From Solirubrobacter sp963837485 (lineage in GTDB: Bacteria > Actinomycetota > Thermoleophilia > Solirubrobacterales > Solirubrobacteraceae), in contig CAWINP010000008.1 of assembly GCA_963837485.1 (NCBI GenBank), positions 124,001-188,000 on the forward strand: a stretch of DNA of 64,000 bases. Reading direction: 5' to 3'. This document shows positions 26,138-34,706 of the stretch, piece by piece (position 1 is the stretch's first letter; each line of letters starts with the position of its first letter). Below the pieces are notes generated by a model. It saw nothing but the letters and a program-made list of their open reading frames with translations, made no database searches and was not told the origin of the DNA. A program made the translations under genes and the position numbers.

Positions 26138-26443
26138 CTAGGCGACTTCGAAGTGCTCGCTGCGAGCGGGCCAGAGAGGCGTGTAGTCGTTGCCGCCCTC
26201 TTCGCGATAGCCGGCGGCGAGCGCCCGCACCAGGACGTCGTCGACAAGGATGTCTCGCACGGCTGCGAACGTCCGCTCGGCGTCGTCGGTCCAGATGAAG
26301 ATGTTCATCTTGCCGTGGCCGAGGTCGTGACCGTCGACGTCACTCCTGTCGCTGAGCTTGTCGATCAGCAGGTCCTCGATCTTGACCATGGTGTCGTAGT
26401 CGTCGATGCCGTCGGCCGGGAGCTGGAGGACCAATTGGTGCAT
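26138..26443 (-). CDS. Small ferredoxin-like-fold protein
   Basis: A 101-aa protein opening MHQLVLQLPADGIDDYDTMV and containing GKMNIFIWTDDAERTFAAVR near residue 48. The beta-alpha-beta pattern resembles small single-domain proteins of unknown role. The start at 26443 gives a complete first strand. The divergent SRPBCC gene begins 95 bp away. Confidence 0.55.
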   Translation of the reverse strand: MHQLVLQLPADGIDDYDTMVKIEDLLIDKLSDRSDVDGHDLGHGKMNIFIWTDDAERTFAAVRDILVDDVLVRALAAGYREEGGNDYTPLWPARSEHFEVA

Positions 26444-26538
26444 TCGCTTGACGCTACCGAGGAGTGCGAGTTCGTCGAAATGGATCCCTCGCGACCGTGG
26501 AAGCGTCCGCGTGGCCTGCGGCGGGTACAGCGCCCATC

Positions 26539-26979
26539 GTGGCGACTTTCGAGCGTGTCGTTGATGTTGAGCGCGAGGCGGTCTGGGCCGTATTGGCAGA
26601 CCCGAAGGCATACGGCCAGTGGGTCTCCGGGGCGATCGACGTCACGGACCTCGACGACAGCTGGCCGGCTGCGGGCGCCGTGTTCGCCTTCAACTACCGG
26701 GGAGGTCCTCTCAGGCTCTCCGGGCATGCCGCGGTTGAAGAAGCGCATCCTCCTGGTCACATGCGCATCCGATGGTCCCGTGGCCCATTCGCCGACTCGC
26801 TCGCTGATGTCGCGGTCGGCAAGACTGAACGAGCCTGCGTGATCCGGATCGAAGAACATCCGCGCGGACTTCGGAGCTCGTGGTTCTCAAACCAGACCTG
26901 GTCGGCCGGGCCCTCGGCGAACGCGATCTCGCTTGAGCGTCTCGAACGCCTCGCGCGACGGCACCACACGACTGCCTGA
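26539..26979 (+). CDS. SRPBCC (START-like) family protein
   Basis: A 146-aa protein with the family opening VATFERVVDVEREAVWAVLA and DPKAYGQWVSG (about residues 20-35), the helix-grip fold that binds hydrophobic ligands. GTG at 26539 gives the usual length; a longer start at 26464 is possible but adds a non-domain tail. It is often found as a polyketide-cyclase or lipid-transport-like protein; the ligand is unknown here. Confidence 0.75.
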   Translation: MATFERVVDVEREAVWAVLADPKAYGQWVSGAIDVTDLDDSWPAAGAVFAFNYRGGPLRLSGHAAVEEAHPPGHMRIRWSRGPFADSLADVAVGKTERACVIRIEEHPRGLRSSWFSNQTWSAGPSANAISLERLERLARRHHTTA

Positions 26980-27223
26980 ACACACGACCACTCGTGGGCG
27001 GACCCTCAGCGCCGGCCGGCTCTTCGCAGGTCAACGGGTCAGGATGGATCCAGTCGTCGAGACTGAGCACTTCTCGGCAAGGAACGGCTTCGGAGGTGGC
27101 CTCCGCGGCCTGAATAGGACAGGCAGCCAGCGAGTGGCCGCCGGCGCCCGTCGAGGGGGCTACTCGGCCGTTTCGAGAACGGCTTCGTCGATCCAACGAA
27201 GGAACAGAGACAGCGCAGCGAGG

Positions 27224-28737
27224 GAGGTTGTCCCGTAGCTCGTAGAACTTGATGGACGGCGGTCCTCCCGCCTCGTCCGCTGCCGCTGGCAGCGTGGCGA
27301 GTGCGAACAAGTCCATCGAGACAGGAGGACCGCCATGGGAACCGTAGATCACGTCGCCGACGAGGTTGTCGGCGCGGGCCGCATCGAGCGGCTGCCGCAA
27401 CGGGTCCAGGACGCGCTGGGTGAGCTGGCTGGCGCGGCGAGGGAAGGGCTGCTGGCGCTGAGCGTCGGCGTCGGGCTGGGCGTGCTGCACGAGATCATGG
27501 AAGCCGAGGTCGATGAGGTCGTCGGCCCGAAGGGCAGACACGATCGCGACCGCGTCGCGGTCCGCCACGGTCACGAGAGTGGCGAGGTCACGCTCGGGGG
27601 CCGCCGGGTGCCGGTCAGCCGGCCGCGCGCCCGGACGGCCGACGGCGAGCGCGAGGTCGAGCTCGGGACGTATGCGCACTTCGCGGCGCGTGACCAGCTC
27701 GCCGACGTGATGCTCGAGCGGATGCTGGCCGGCGTCTCGACGCGCCGTTACGCCCGGACCGGGGAGCCGGTCGGCAGCGACATCGACGAACTCGCCCGGT
27801 CGACGAGCAAGTCGGCGGTCAGCCGCGAGTTCGTCTCGCGCACGCGCGAGCACCTCATCGATCTCATGTCGCGGCCGCTCGAGGACCTGCGCCTCGCGGT
27901 GGTGATGCTCGACGGCATCGAGCTCAAGGGCCGCTGCTGCGTCGTCTGCCTCGGCATCGACACCGACGGCATCAAGCACCCCTTGGGGCTCTGGGACGGG
28001 TCCACCGAGAACGCCACCGTCGCGAGAACGCTGCTCTCTAACCTCACCGGCCGCGGCCTGGATGTCGACCAGGGCGTGCTGGTCGTCCTCGACGGCGGCA
28101 AGGCGCTCAGGAAGGCCGTCAATGACGTCTTCGGCGTCCACACACCCGTCCAGCGCTGCGTCCGCCACAAGGAACGCAACGTGCTCGATCACCTGCCAGA
28201 GCATCAGCGCGACACCGTCCGCCGCCGGCTGCGCGGAGCCTGGGCGCTCGACGATCATGACGCCGCGCTGGAACGGCTGCGCGTGCTCGCCGACGAGCTC
28301 GCCCGCACCGATCCGGGCGCCGCCGCGTCGCTGCGCGAGGGCATGGCCGAGACGCTGACCATCACCAGACTCGGCGTGAGCGGCCAGCTCAAGCGCACGC
28401 TCGCATCGACGAACCCGTGCGAGTCGATGATCGAGACCGTCCGCCGCACCAGCCGCAACGTCAAGCGCTGGAAGAACGGCGACATGTGCCTCCGCTGGAC
28501 CGCCGCCGGCATGCTCGAAGCCGAGCAGCAGTTCCGCAAGATCATCGGCTTCAGCGACCTCGCCAAGCTCGCCATCGCCGTCGAGCACGACGTCGCCGCC
28601 AAGCGTGCCGCCGCCTTCACCCGCCAGCCGTCCAACGCCTCACCGACCGCGGCGCCGGAGGTCGCCGCTGCCACCGGCTGAGAGAATTCACTCAAGGACC
28701 GCCGTCAACGAAGTTCCACGACGAGCGGGACATCCTC
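27224..28737 (+). mobile_element. IS256-family insertion sequence, copy 1
   Basis: About 1.51 kb bounded by imperfect inverted repeats: GAGGTTGTCCCG on the left and the complement of GAGGATGTCCCG on the right, similar for about 43 bases (27224-27266 and 28695-28737). CAGCGAGG lies at 27216-27223 and again at 28739-28746, an 8-bp target duplication offset by one base. It carries one transposase gene and interrupts the TIGR02391-type gene. Confidence 0.9.
27335..28681 (+). CDS. IS256-family transposase, copy 1
   Basis: A 448-aa DDE/mutator-type transposase. The acidic triad is Asp in VVMLDGIELKG, Asp in VVLDGGKALRKA and Glu in STNPCESMIETVRR. The family motifs GSTENATVARTLL and CVRHKERNVLDHLPE are present. 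It starts at the ATG at 27335, after GACAGGAGGACC. The gene is complete and in one frame, so the element may be active. A relative at 36020-37354 is clearly homologous but well diverged. Confidence 0.95.
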   Translation: MGTVDHVADEVVGAGRIERLPQRVQDALGELAGAAREGLLALSVGVGLGVLHEIMEAEVDEVVGPKGRHDRDRVAVRHGHESGEVTLGGRRVPVSRPRARTADGEREVELGTYAHFAARDQLADVMLERMLAGVSTRRYARTGEPVGSDIDELARSTSKSAVSREFVSRTREHLIDLMSRPLEDLRLAVVMLDGIELKGRCCVVCLGIDTDGIKHPLGLWDGSTENATVARTLLSNLTGRGLDVDQGVLVVLDGGKALRKAVNDVFGVHTPVQRCVRHKERNVLDHLPEHQRDTVRRRLRGAWALDDHDAALERLRVLADELARTDPGAAASLREGMAETLTITRLGVSGQLKRTLASTNPCESMIETVRRTSRNVKRWKNGDMCLRWTAAGMLEAEQQFRKIIGFSDLAKLAIAVEHDVAAKRAAAFTRQPSNASPTAAPEVAAATG

Positions 28738-29196
28738 TCAGCGAGGCGCTCGAGCGCAGAATGCTCTTCGAGTTCATGCTCGTCGTTCGGAAGATGCCCG
28801 ACGGGATTTCGTATGGCTAGGAAGCAGCCTGCGCCGAAGCCCATGACTCCCTGGCGCATCGACTCGCGCGTCTGATCGTCAGAGATGTGCGGAAACCGAA
28901 GACGCGGCCTTGACAGCCAGGCTCGGCCGCCTTGTCGCTGAACGCTTCCCGTACGAGCTTGACTTCCGACAGTCGCGTCGCCCAAGCTTTTCCTGAAGCC
29001 GAGAGTTGGCGGCTTTAGCGGCCGCGAGGACCGCTTCGTGGCGGTGTCCGGTGCTCCACTGAACCGATGCCGCTCGCCAGACGAGGTCGTGCATTCCTCC
29101 AAAGCCGAGAGCAAGCGTCTCGCTCCGCACCGAACTCAAAGTGCGAGTGCGGGTCGTTCTCAGCCTGCCACTCGGGATACAGATGGCTCACAGGCC

Positions 29197-29688
29197 ATGC
29201 CCGCCGCGGTCCTCGTGCTGCTGATCGCCGGCGCGGCCGCAATCCTGCCAATCAGCGGCCGGACCCCCGACGAGTGGCTCCCAGTCGTCGCCGCACGTTC
29301 ACCGCGCGTCTGCGAGGCGAGCACAGGTATCGGGCGCGGCGAGCAAGCCAGGGCTTCACGAGCGCTCTCTACGGCGAGGCCCTCAAGCGACCGCAGGCGA
29401 TGCCGCCGGTGCTGCGCGGCTGCCGCCTGCTCAGCGCCCATCTCGCCGACGGCAGCGAGCTGGGAATGCTCCAGGACCCAGAGCTGGGCGCGTACACGGC
29501 CGTCGTCGTCTTGCACGCACGCGCCGTCAGCCCTGCTCCCTCCGGCCGAGCATGAGCGACGTCTCGAGCAGTGGGGTCAGGTCCTTGCTGCCTTGGCGCG
29601 CCGGGGCTCCGCAATCCGTCGTCTCCAGATCATCGAGCACACCGCGCCCTCTGACGGTCACCTTCGACAGCCAGCAGCCTTCCGTTGA
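29197..29688 (+). pseudogene. SCO6880-like secretion/conjugation protein fragment
   Basis: A remnant of the SCO6880 (PrgI-like) membrane proteins of actinobacterial type IV-like systems. A transmembrane start, AAVLVLLIAGAAAILPISGR, precedes TPDEWLPV, then in another frame LRGEHRYRARR and PVLRGCRLLSAHLADGSELG, then back to ERRLEQWGQVLAALARRGSA. Full members are about 500 aa; only about 165 residues remain, and the first transmembrane helix is missing. At least two frameshifts separate the parts. It implies that a conjugative element once lay here. Confidence 0.55.
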
Positions 29689-29826
29689 GCGCGGCGCGCG
29701 TCGCTGCAACTCGCGCAACCTCCGAGCGAAACCATCCAGCCGCGAAAGACCCGCTCACGCGGCGATCACGCCACGCGGTTCACCACGAGATCGAGCGGAG
29801 ACCCCGAAGTGCAGCTGTGGGCGCCG

Positions 29827-29855
29827 CGGGCCGCCCCGACCTTCGGGGCGGCCCG
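29827..29855. terminator. Strong hairpin after the GH43-like gene
   Basis: A 13-bp perfect stem from 29827 to 29855 (CGGGCCGCCCCGA paired with its complement) around a 3-base loop, 10 bp beyond the stop at 29865. No long T-run follows, but the position suits termination of the gene on the minus strand. Confidence 0.65.
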
Positions 29856-29864
29856 GGACCTGAC

Positions 29865-32783
29865 TCAGGGCGTGGTCGTCGTCAGCGTGAACGTCAGCGA
29901 CTTGCCGTAGGCGCCCGTACGCAGCGCCTGGCCGCCGCCGATCTCCTGACGGAAGGCGATCGACGCCGAGTCGTTGCTCACCGGCCCCCCGTAGCTCAAC
30001 AGCGCCAGCGGGCTGCCCGCCGTCGCACTCAGCGGCGCAAACGCGTTTGCGTTGGCCCGCACCTGCAACCGCTCGCCGAGCGCGAAGGACCCGTTCACGA
30101 GCCGCCCGGTCGCGGACTGGCTCGGATCGGTGACCGACAGCATTGCGTCGCCCGCCGTTGAGGTCACCGTCGCCGTGGTGGTCGTCTCATAACTGCGACT
30201 GACCCCCGGCGCGAAGACCCCAAGCGACGCGGGCGCCCCCAGCGTCAGCGCCAGGGTCGCGGGCACGGTGCCGCCCACGCTGCCCTCCTGCGAAGCGCCG
30301 ATGACCTGGAAGCTCCGCGACACGTCGGGCGCGGAGTAGTAGTCCGCACCGCCGGACTGCGAGGCGGTGATGGTGCAAGTGCCGGGACCGGTGAGCGTGA
30401 CGGTGTCGTCGGAGACGGTGCAGGAGCCCAAGGCGCTGTAGCGCACGGGCAGGCCTGAGCTCGCGGTCGCACTCAGCTTGAAGGGCGGAGCGCCGACGAG
30501 CTTGTCCGTCAGGGGCTCAAAGGTGATTGCCTGATCCACCCGGTGTTCCGTATAGTGGAAGGTCACCTCAATTCGTCCACTTGTCTCACCCGGATACACC
30601 CGGACTTCAACGGTACCCCATTGAGTCGAACCATTGCCAAACTGCGTCAGGTCGAGTGCAGTGACCGTAGGCTTGGTGGTGTCTGTCCCAATGAGTTGAT
30701 CTGCCGTCAGTTGTTGCGGACCCCAGATTCCAACACCGTACGTGTGATTCAAAGTGTAAGTACCGGGCGTGATGCCGTCAAAGACATACACCTCGTCCTT
30801 ACCGTAGGTTTCATACGTCATCTGCCTTGACGTACTTTGCGCGCCTCCTGTTGGCCGCTTGATCAAATCGAGCTCAGCGCCTCTGCCCCGCGTTTCAAAC
30901 GGGTTCTCCACGTATCGAGGTGTGCCGCTGGAGAAAGCCTCTACTTCAAAGTAGTACTCCGGATCGACGTTCAGGCTATTGATGTTCAGGGAGTTCTTCC
31001 CATAAACCATTTCGCTCTGGTACAGCTTGTTTCGTTCAATGCCGTAGCGGACCACGTAGCCATCGGCGCCATCCACCGGTTCCCACAGCAAGTCGGCCTG
31101 GCGGCGGTCCACTTGGTTGCGAACAGCCATGAGGTGACCCGAAGGCACCACTGTGAACTTCGACGCATCCGGATTGCCGAAGACACGGAACTCCTTTACG
31201 GCGAACTTTCCATTGTCGGGTGTGAAGACATTGGTCAGCCTCACATACCGACCTGTTACGGCCGTGGGGAGTTCGATGTAATCAGACCGCAAGTCCTGGG
31301 GGTTATTGCTCTTGTCAATAACTTGGGTCCAGTTCTGGTTATCGTTGGATACTTCGACAGTATATGATTCATAGCGGGTGAGTGCCTGGCTTCCGGTGGC
31401 ACCAGCCCTGTCGAATTGAATCTGGATCCCGCGAATATCACTCGTCTTGCCGAGGTCGACAGTCATGTATTCGCCCGGATTGCCCGTTTGAGCGCTCCAG
31501 AATGTCTTCCCGTTCTGATCCACCGCCAATGCCGGCCAGTAATTGCCCGTCTGGGCACCGGGGGCCTGCGTGGAAGATGTTTGGACCTTCTTGTTCCAGG
31601 ACAGAAGCGTCCATCCCGTGAAGTTATCAGTGATGGGATCCTTCTTGACGCCGGGCAGATACTGCGGGTAGTCGCCGTATTCGACATTTCCGTGCATCAC
31701 ACCCTGCTTGTCCACATCCGTGGGGAAGAGGGACATGAGCGTGTTACCGTTACCACCATTCTGGGTGAACGCCACCATGCAGATGGTCCAGAGCTTACCC
31801 TGCTTGTCCACGAAGAAGCTGCCGTGGCCTGCGCCCGGCGCTGAGCCCGACACCATCCGGGTCAGCGGGTTGTGCTCATCATAGACATATGGACCCATCG
31901 GATCGTCTGCTACCATTACACCCTGCGCGTAAGAGGCAAATTCGAGACCGATGGATGAGTACAACAGATAGTACTTGCCGTTGTACTTGAGCGGATGGGG
32001 GCCTTCAGTCCATCCATATTCCTGAGGACGGTATTGCCTGTCGGTGAAAAATGGGAAGATCAGATCGCTTGAATATCTGGTTTCCCAGCCATGCTTATGG
32101 GGGTCGCCCCAAAGGACAACCTGTGGCTTACTGATTTCCTTAAAGGTGTGCTTGTCCAACTCGACGACTCGAATGCCCAGAACCTGCGACCATCCGTAGT
32201 ACATGAACAGCCGGCCAGTGTCTTCATCGTAAAGCATGCTGGCGTCGCCATAGTTGTTGCTCGAGAACGTACCGGCGTCGTACCAGATTCCCGATTTCGG
32301 ATCGTCAGTCGTCCTCACTCGGTTATCTGTATTGCCGGCGTAGTTGTACAGTTTGCCGTCAATTTCCGTCATGCCAACGATCCCGCCCAGGAGGTTGGGC
32401 GCATTGACATAGTTCCAGTTCGCGAAGTCAGATGACCACCAATAGCCACGCCTCCCACGTGTGAATAGGTAGTAGTCACCACCGATGATTTTGATAACAG
32501 GCTCGCCGGCTGTCAGAATTCTCTCCGAACCCTGAGTAAGCGCAATGGGATTCGTGTACGTAGTTGGGTTCTGTACGACCGACGTTCCCGATGGGACTAC
32601 CGGCAGCGTTCCCGATGGCGCTGCCAGGCCCGTTAGCGACTTTGCCCCCGGAGCCGACGCGGAAATCGCGCTTCCTGCGGGCTGGTTGCCGCTCGCTACT
32701 TGCTGGGCCTGGGCTGTGTAGAGAGAGCCCGCGAGGACGAACGACCCCACGGACGCCAACAGAACAGATCGCAACTTCTTCAT
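29865..32783 (-). CDS. Secreted GH43-like glycosidase with discoidin-like domain; mosaic gene
   Basis: A 972-aa exported protein. Signal peptide: MKKLRSVLLASVGSFVLAGS with an Ala-Gln-Ala site near 27. Residues about 80-400 form a five-bladed-propeller GH43-like domain (IKIIGGDYYLFTRG, YGWTEGPHPLKYNGKYYLLY, GAGHGSFFVDKQGKLWT). About 420-580 is a discoidin-like domain (YESYTVEVSNDNQNW, RYVRLTNVF), then a fibronectin-like segment. From about residue 745 on, high-GC Ig-like repeats follow (GTCTITASQSGGADYYSAP). The first three quarters have markedly lower GC than the tail and the window, so a transferred enzyme seems fused to a native tail. A plant or fungal polysaccharide substrate is likely; the bond cleaved is unknown. 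Confidence 0.75.
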   Translation of the reverse strand: MKKLRSVLLASVGSFVLAGSLYTAQAQQVASGNQPAGSAISASAPGAKSLTGLAAPSGTLPVVPSGTSVVQNPTTYTNPIALTQGSERILTAGEPVIKIIGGDYYLFTRGRRGYWWSSDFANWNYVNAPNLLGGIVGMTEIDGKLYNYAGNTDNRVRTTDDPKSGIWYDAGTFSSNNYGDASMLYDEDTGRLFMYYGWSQVLGIRVVELDKHTFKEISKPQVVLWGDPHKHGWETRYSSDLIFPFFTDRQYRPQEYGWTEGPHPLKYNGKYYLLYSSIGLEFASYAQGVMVADDPMGPYVYDEHNPLTRMVSGSAPGAGHGSFFVDKQGKLWTICMVAFTQNGGNGNTLMSLFPTDVDKQGVMHGNVEYGDYPQYLPGVKKDPITDNFTGWTLLSWNKKVQTSSTQAPGAQTGNYWPALAVDQNGKTFWSAQTGNPGEYMTVDLGKTSDIRGIQIQFDRAGATGSQALTRYESYTVEVSNDNQNWTQVIDKSNNPQDLRSDYIELPTAVTGRYVRLTNVFTPDNGKFAVKEFRVFGNPDASKFTVVPSGHLMAVRNQVDRRQADLLWEPVDGADGYVVRYGIERNKLYQSEMVYGKNSLNINSLNVDPEYYFEVEAFSSGTPRYVENPFETRGRGAELDLIKRPTGGAQSTSRQMTYETYGKDEVYVFDGITPGTYTLNHTYGVGIWGPQQLTADQLIGTDTTKPTVTALDLTQFGNGSTQWGTVEVRVYPGETSGRIEVTFHYTEHRVDQAITFEPLTDKLVGAPPFKLSATASSGLPVRYSALGSCTVSDDTVTLTGPGTCTITASQSGGADYYSAPDVSRSFQVIGASQEGSVGGTVPATLALTLGAPASLGVFAPGVSRSYETTTTATVTSTAGDAMLSVTDPSQSATGRLVNGSFALGERLQVRANANAFAPLSATAGSPLALLSYGGPVSNDSASIAFRQEIGGGQALRTGAYGKSLTFTLTTTTP

Positions 32784-32827
32784 AAGCCCCTCCCGATGGA
32801 CCCAGATGACTGTGGCGTGGCTCTCAG

Positions 32828-32856
32828 ACGGTACGACCGGACATTGTCCCCGTCAA
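32828..32856 (-). promoter_or_regulatory. Candidate promoter of the GH43-like gene
   Basis: On the minus strand, -35 TTGACG (32851-32856) and -10 TACCGT (32828-32833) are 17 bp apart. The start codon at 32783 follows a GGGAGGGG ribosome site. Confidence 0.5.
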
Positions 32857-32879
32857 GGACGAACTGGCGATGTTTTGTC

Positions 32880-32903
32880 AGTTTGTCCCTTGACGGACGA
32901 ACT
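32880..32903. promoter_or_regulatory. Candidate ROK-type operator
   Basis: Inverted repeat AGTT-t-GTC and GAC-g-AACT around an 8-bp centre, just upstream of the promoter above and of the ROK-like remnant. Similar sites bind sugar-responsive ROK repressors. Confidence 0.4.
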
Positions 32904-32923
32904 GGGTCCACTAGTTTGCTTCC

Positions 32924-33410
32924 GTGACCACGGGACGTCGGGAGTCGCTGCGAAGTCGCAACGGGCAAGCCGTCGTCGCTGCGGTGTAGTCGAGACCACG
33001 GTGCAGCCGGGCCGACGTAGCTCGGGTGACCGGCCTGTCCACCTCGGCCGTCTCGACGCTCGTGGCCGACCTGATCGAGGCCGAGGTGCTGGTCGGACTC
33101 GGCACCAAGGCGTCGGGCGCGGGCGGCCGGGCGGCAGTGGCCCTCGGTCTGGCAGCCCGAGCAGGATCGCTGGTCGGGATCCATCTTGGCCACGCCGACC
33201 TGCGGGTGGTGCTCACGTCCCTGGACGGGACCGTGCTGATGCGGCAGCGCCACTTCCTCGACGTCGACCACGAACCGGCAGCGTCACTGGATCAGCTGGC
33301 TCGGAGCACAGCCGATCTGCTCGCGACGGGGGACGTCGACCGAGCTCGAGTGCTCGCGGTAGGCGTGGCCGTCTCCGCACCGGTGGTCGACTCGCGTTGC
33401 TGGCGTCGCC
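32924..33410 (+). pseudogene. ROK-family regulator remnant
   Basis: An N-terminal winged-helix part (SRADVARVTGLSTSAVSTLV) is followed by the start of a ROK sugar-kinase-like domain (GLAARAGSLVGIHLGHADLR). The first 20 codons (LRSRNGQAVVAAV) run into an in-frame stop and continue in another frame. The protein ends near 33400, where IS3-like sequence begins; a full member would be about 400 aa. It lies divergent from the GH43-like gene and may once have repressed it. Confidence 0.55.
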
Positions 33411-33435
33411 GCCGATGCTGCTGGACTGGGGCGGT

Positions 33436-33558
33436 TCACAGCGCCTCACGGTGGATGCCGAGATCCTTCGCGATATGCGCGATCGGGCGGCCGCTCTCAA
33501 CCACGAGGCGCACCGCGCGCTCGCGCAACTCCTCCGGGTACTTCTTCGGGGCAGGCAT
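33436..33558 (-). mobile_element. IS3-family transposase fragment (OrfA N-terminus)
   Basis: A 40-codon remnant, MPAPKKYPEELRERAVRLVV then RPIAHIAKDLGIHREAL and a TGA. It is the helix-turn-helix start of IS3 OrfA. An IS3-like terminal region extends to about 33627 (GAGTCCTCCAAGCC on the minus strand). The element separates the ROK remnant from an unrelated C-terminal fragment. Confidence 0.7.
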
Positions 33559-33627
33559 CGCTGAAATGGTTCCTCTCCCCAGGATGAAATCCTGGCTTGG
33601 AGGACTCCGTCAAACCCGGCCTGGCTC

Positions 33628-33843
33628 AATTCGCTCGACACGCCGGCGACGCCCGTCTACTACACCGAGCCCGAGGTCGGAACGAGCCCGCCGCATGAGC
33701 GCGCGCCGAGCCTAGGCCAGATGGTGCGGTGGTGGATCGACGCCATGGATGCCCACTTGATCGACGACGACGCCCAAGCCGGTCGATGGCGCTACGAGGG
33801 CGACTCGCTGGACCCTGCGCTCGAGCGAACGCGTCTGGTCTGA
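33628..33843 (+). pseudogene. C-terminal fragment of an unknown protein
   Basis: An open frame with no start follows the IS3 scrap (TPATPVYYTEPEVGTSPPHE, then SLGQMVRWWIDAMDAHLIDD), ending in TGA at 33843. About 72 codons remain. The fragment looks protein-like, with an amphipathic Trp-rich helix, but belongs to no family I recognise. Confidence 0.4.
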
Positions 33844-33930
33844 TTCGGAAGAATCGCGCCTGAGCGCTCGAGACCGACCTCGGCGGTATCGAAAACGTCG
33901 AAGAGCGCTACGTCGTCGGGAACGTTTAGC

Positions 33931-34557
33931 GTGCAGCTCTCGGTGAGCTCGGCGATCGTCATCTCTTTGGTCTCAGCGGCGGCCGCGGTGGCGGCCGCGG
34001 TCTGGGCGCGAGAGAGCGCCCGGGCTGCGCAGCGCTCTGCGACGGCCACGGAACGTGCCGCTGACGCTCAGGAGCATGCGGTCGAGACGGCGCGCGCCGC
34101 GTTAGCGCTCGATCGTGAGAGGGCTGCGCCGGAGCGCTATCGCGCGATCGCCGAGATCGCGCCGACCATGGAACTCGTAAGTAAAGGCGGTGCGCATCTA
34201 GTACTTGTCGAGAGCGGTCGAATGCGGGCCGAGGTGATGAACATGGGACCGGGTGATGCCATCGTCGAGTCAGCGGTGATACGGAACCTGTCCGTCGAGT
34301 ACATCGGGCTCACGGGTCCAGTAGAGGTCGCTCCGCGCACCGCTGTCCGGGTGGAGTTTCATGACAACGCAATGGTCCACGAGGCCCGCTCGGGAGACAG
34401 TCTTGTGTTGATCGTGCAGTACAGAGATGCTCGATCGAGTTACCGAGCCCGCGCAATGTGGAGGGTCTTGCGAGATGGCAGCGACGTTGAGGGACGGCCG
34501 AAGTGGCAAGCTCGGCCCGAGAACGTCGAGCGACTGGATCGCCCAGACGAGGCCTGA
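33931..34557 (+). CDS. Membrane-anchored protein of unknown function
   Basis: A 208-aa protein with one N-terminal transmembrane helix (about 7-27, SAIVISLVSAAAAVAAAVWA), a coiled-coil-like stretch (30-65) and a C-terminal beta domain (85-185, VLVESGRMRAEVMNMGPGDA). GTG start at 33931 puts the helix at the very N-terminus. The beta part likely faces the cytoplasm. It stands convergent to the AlbA_2 gene; a link is not proved. Confidence 0.6.
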   Translation: MQLSVSSAIVISLVSAAAAVAAAVWARESARAAQRSATATERAADAQEHAVETARAALALDRERAAPERYRAIAEIAPTMELVSKGGAHLVLVESGRMRAEVMNMGPGDAIVESAVIRNLSVEYIGLTGPVEVAPRTAVRVEFHDNAMVHEARSGDSLVLIVQYRDARSSYRARAMWRVLRDGSDVEGRPKWQARPENVERLDRPDEA

Positions 34558-34706
34558 ACCCACCGCTTCGTTCCGCGACTAAGACCCGGCCGAGTGGCGC
34601 TGTTCGTCGACAAGCAGTGCTTGGGCTCTGCGGAGAAGTGCCGATTCCACGTCGCGCTCACTGCGGCGGATGCCGTTAGGAGATCCGGCGCCACTGCCCC
34701 GAAGGG

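Larger units (their letters stand above)
27160..29251 (-). pseudogene. TIGR02391-family gene remnant, interrupted by an IS and frameshifts
   Basis: Pieces of one gene are spread over three frames: LYPEWQAENDPHSHFEFGAE near 29160, MHDLVWRAASVQWSTGHRHE near 29080, SEVKLVREAFSDKAAEPG near 28940 and MRQGVMGFGAGCFLAIRNPV near 28810. The C-terminal LALSLFL-type helix and a TAG stop at 27160 lie on the far side of the IS256 copy. Joined across the target duplication, the end reads ERLAALSLFLRWIDEAVLETAE's order without a gap. The family (Hypoth_Ymh) is common in mobile DNA and has no settled function. At least two single-base losses plus the insertion make it a pseudogene. Confidence 0.65.
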
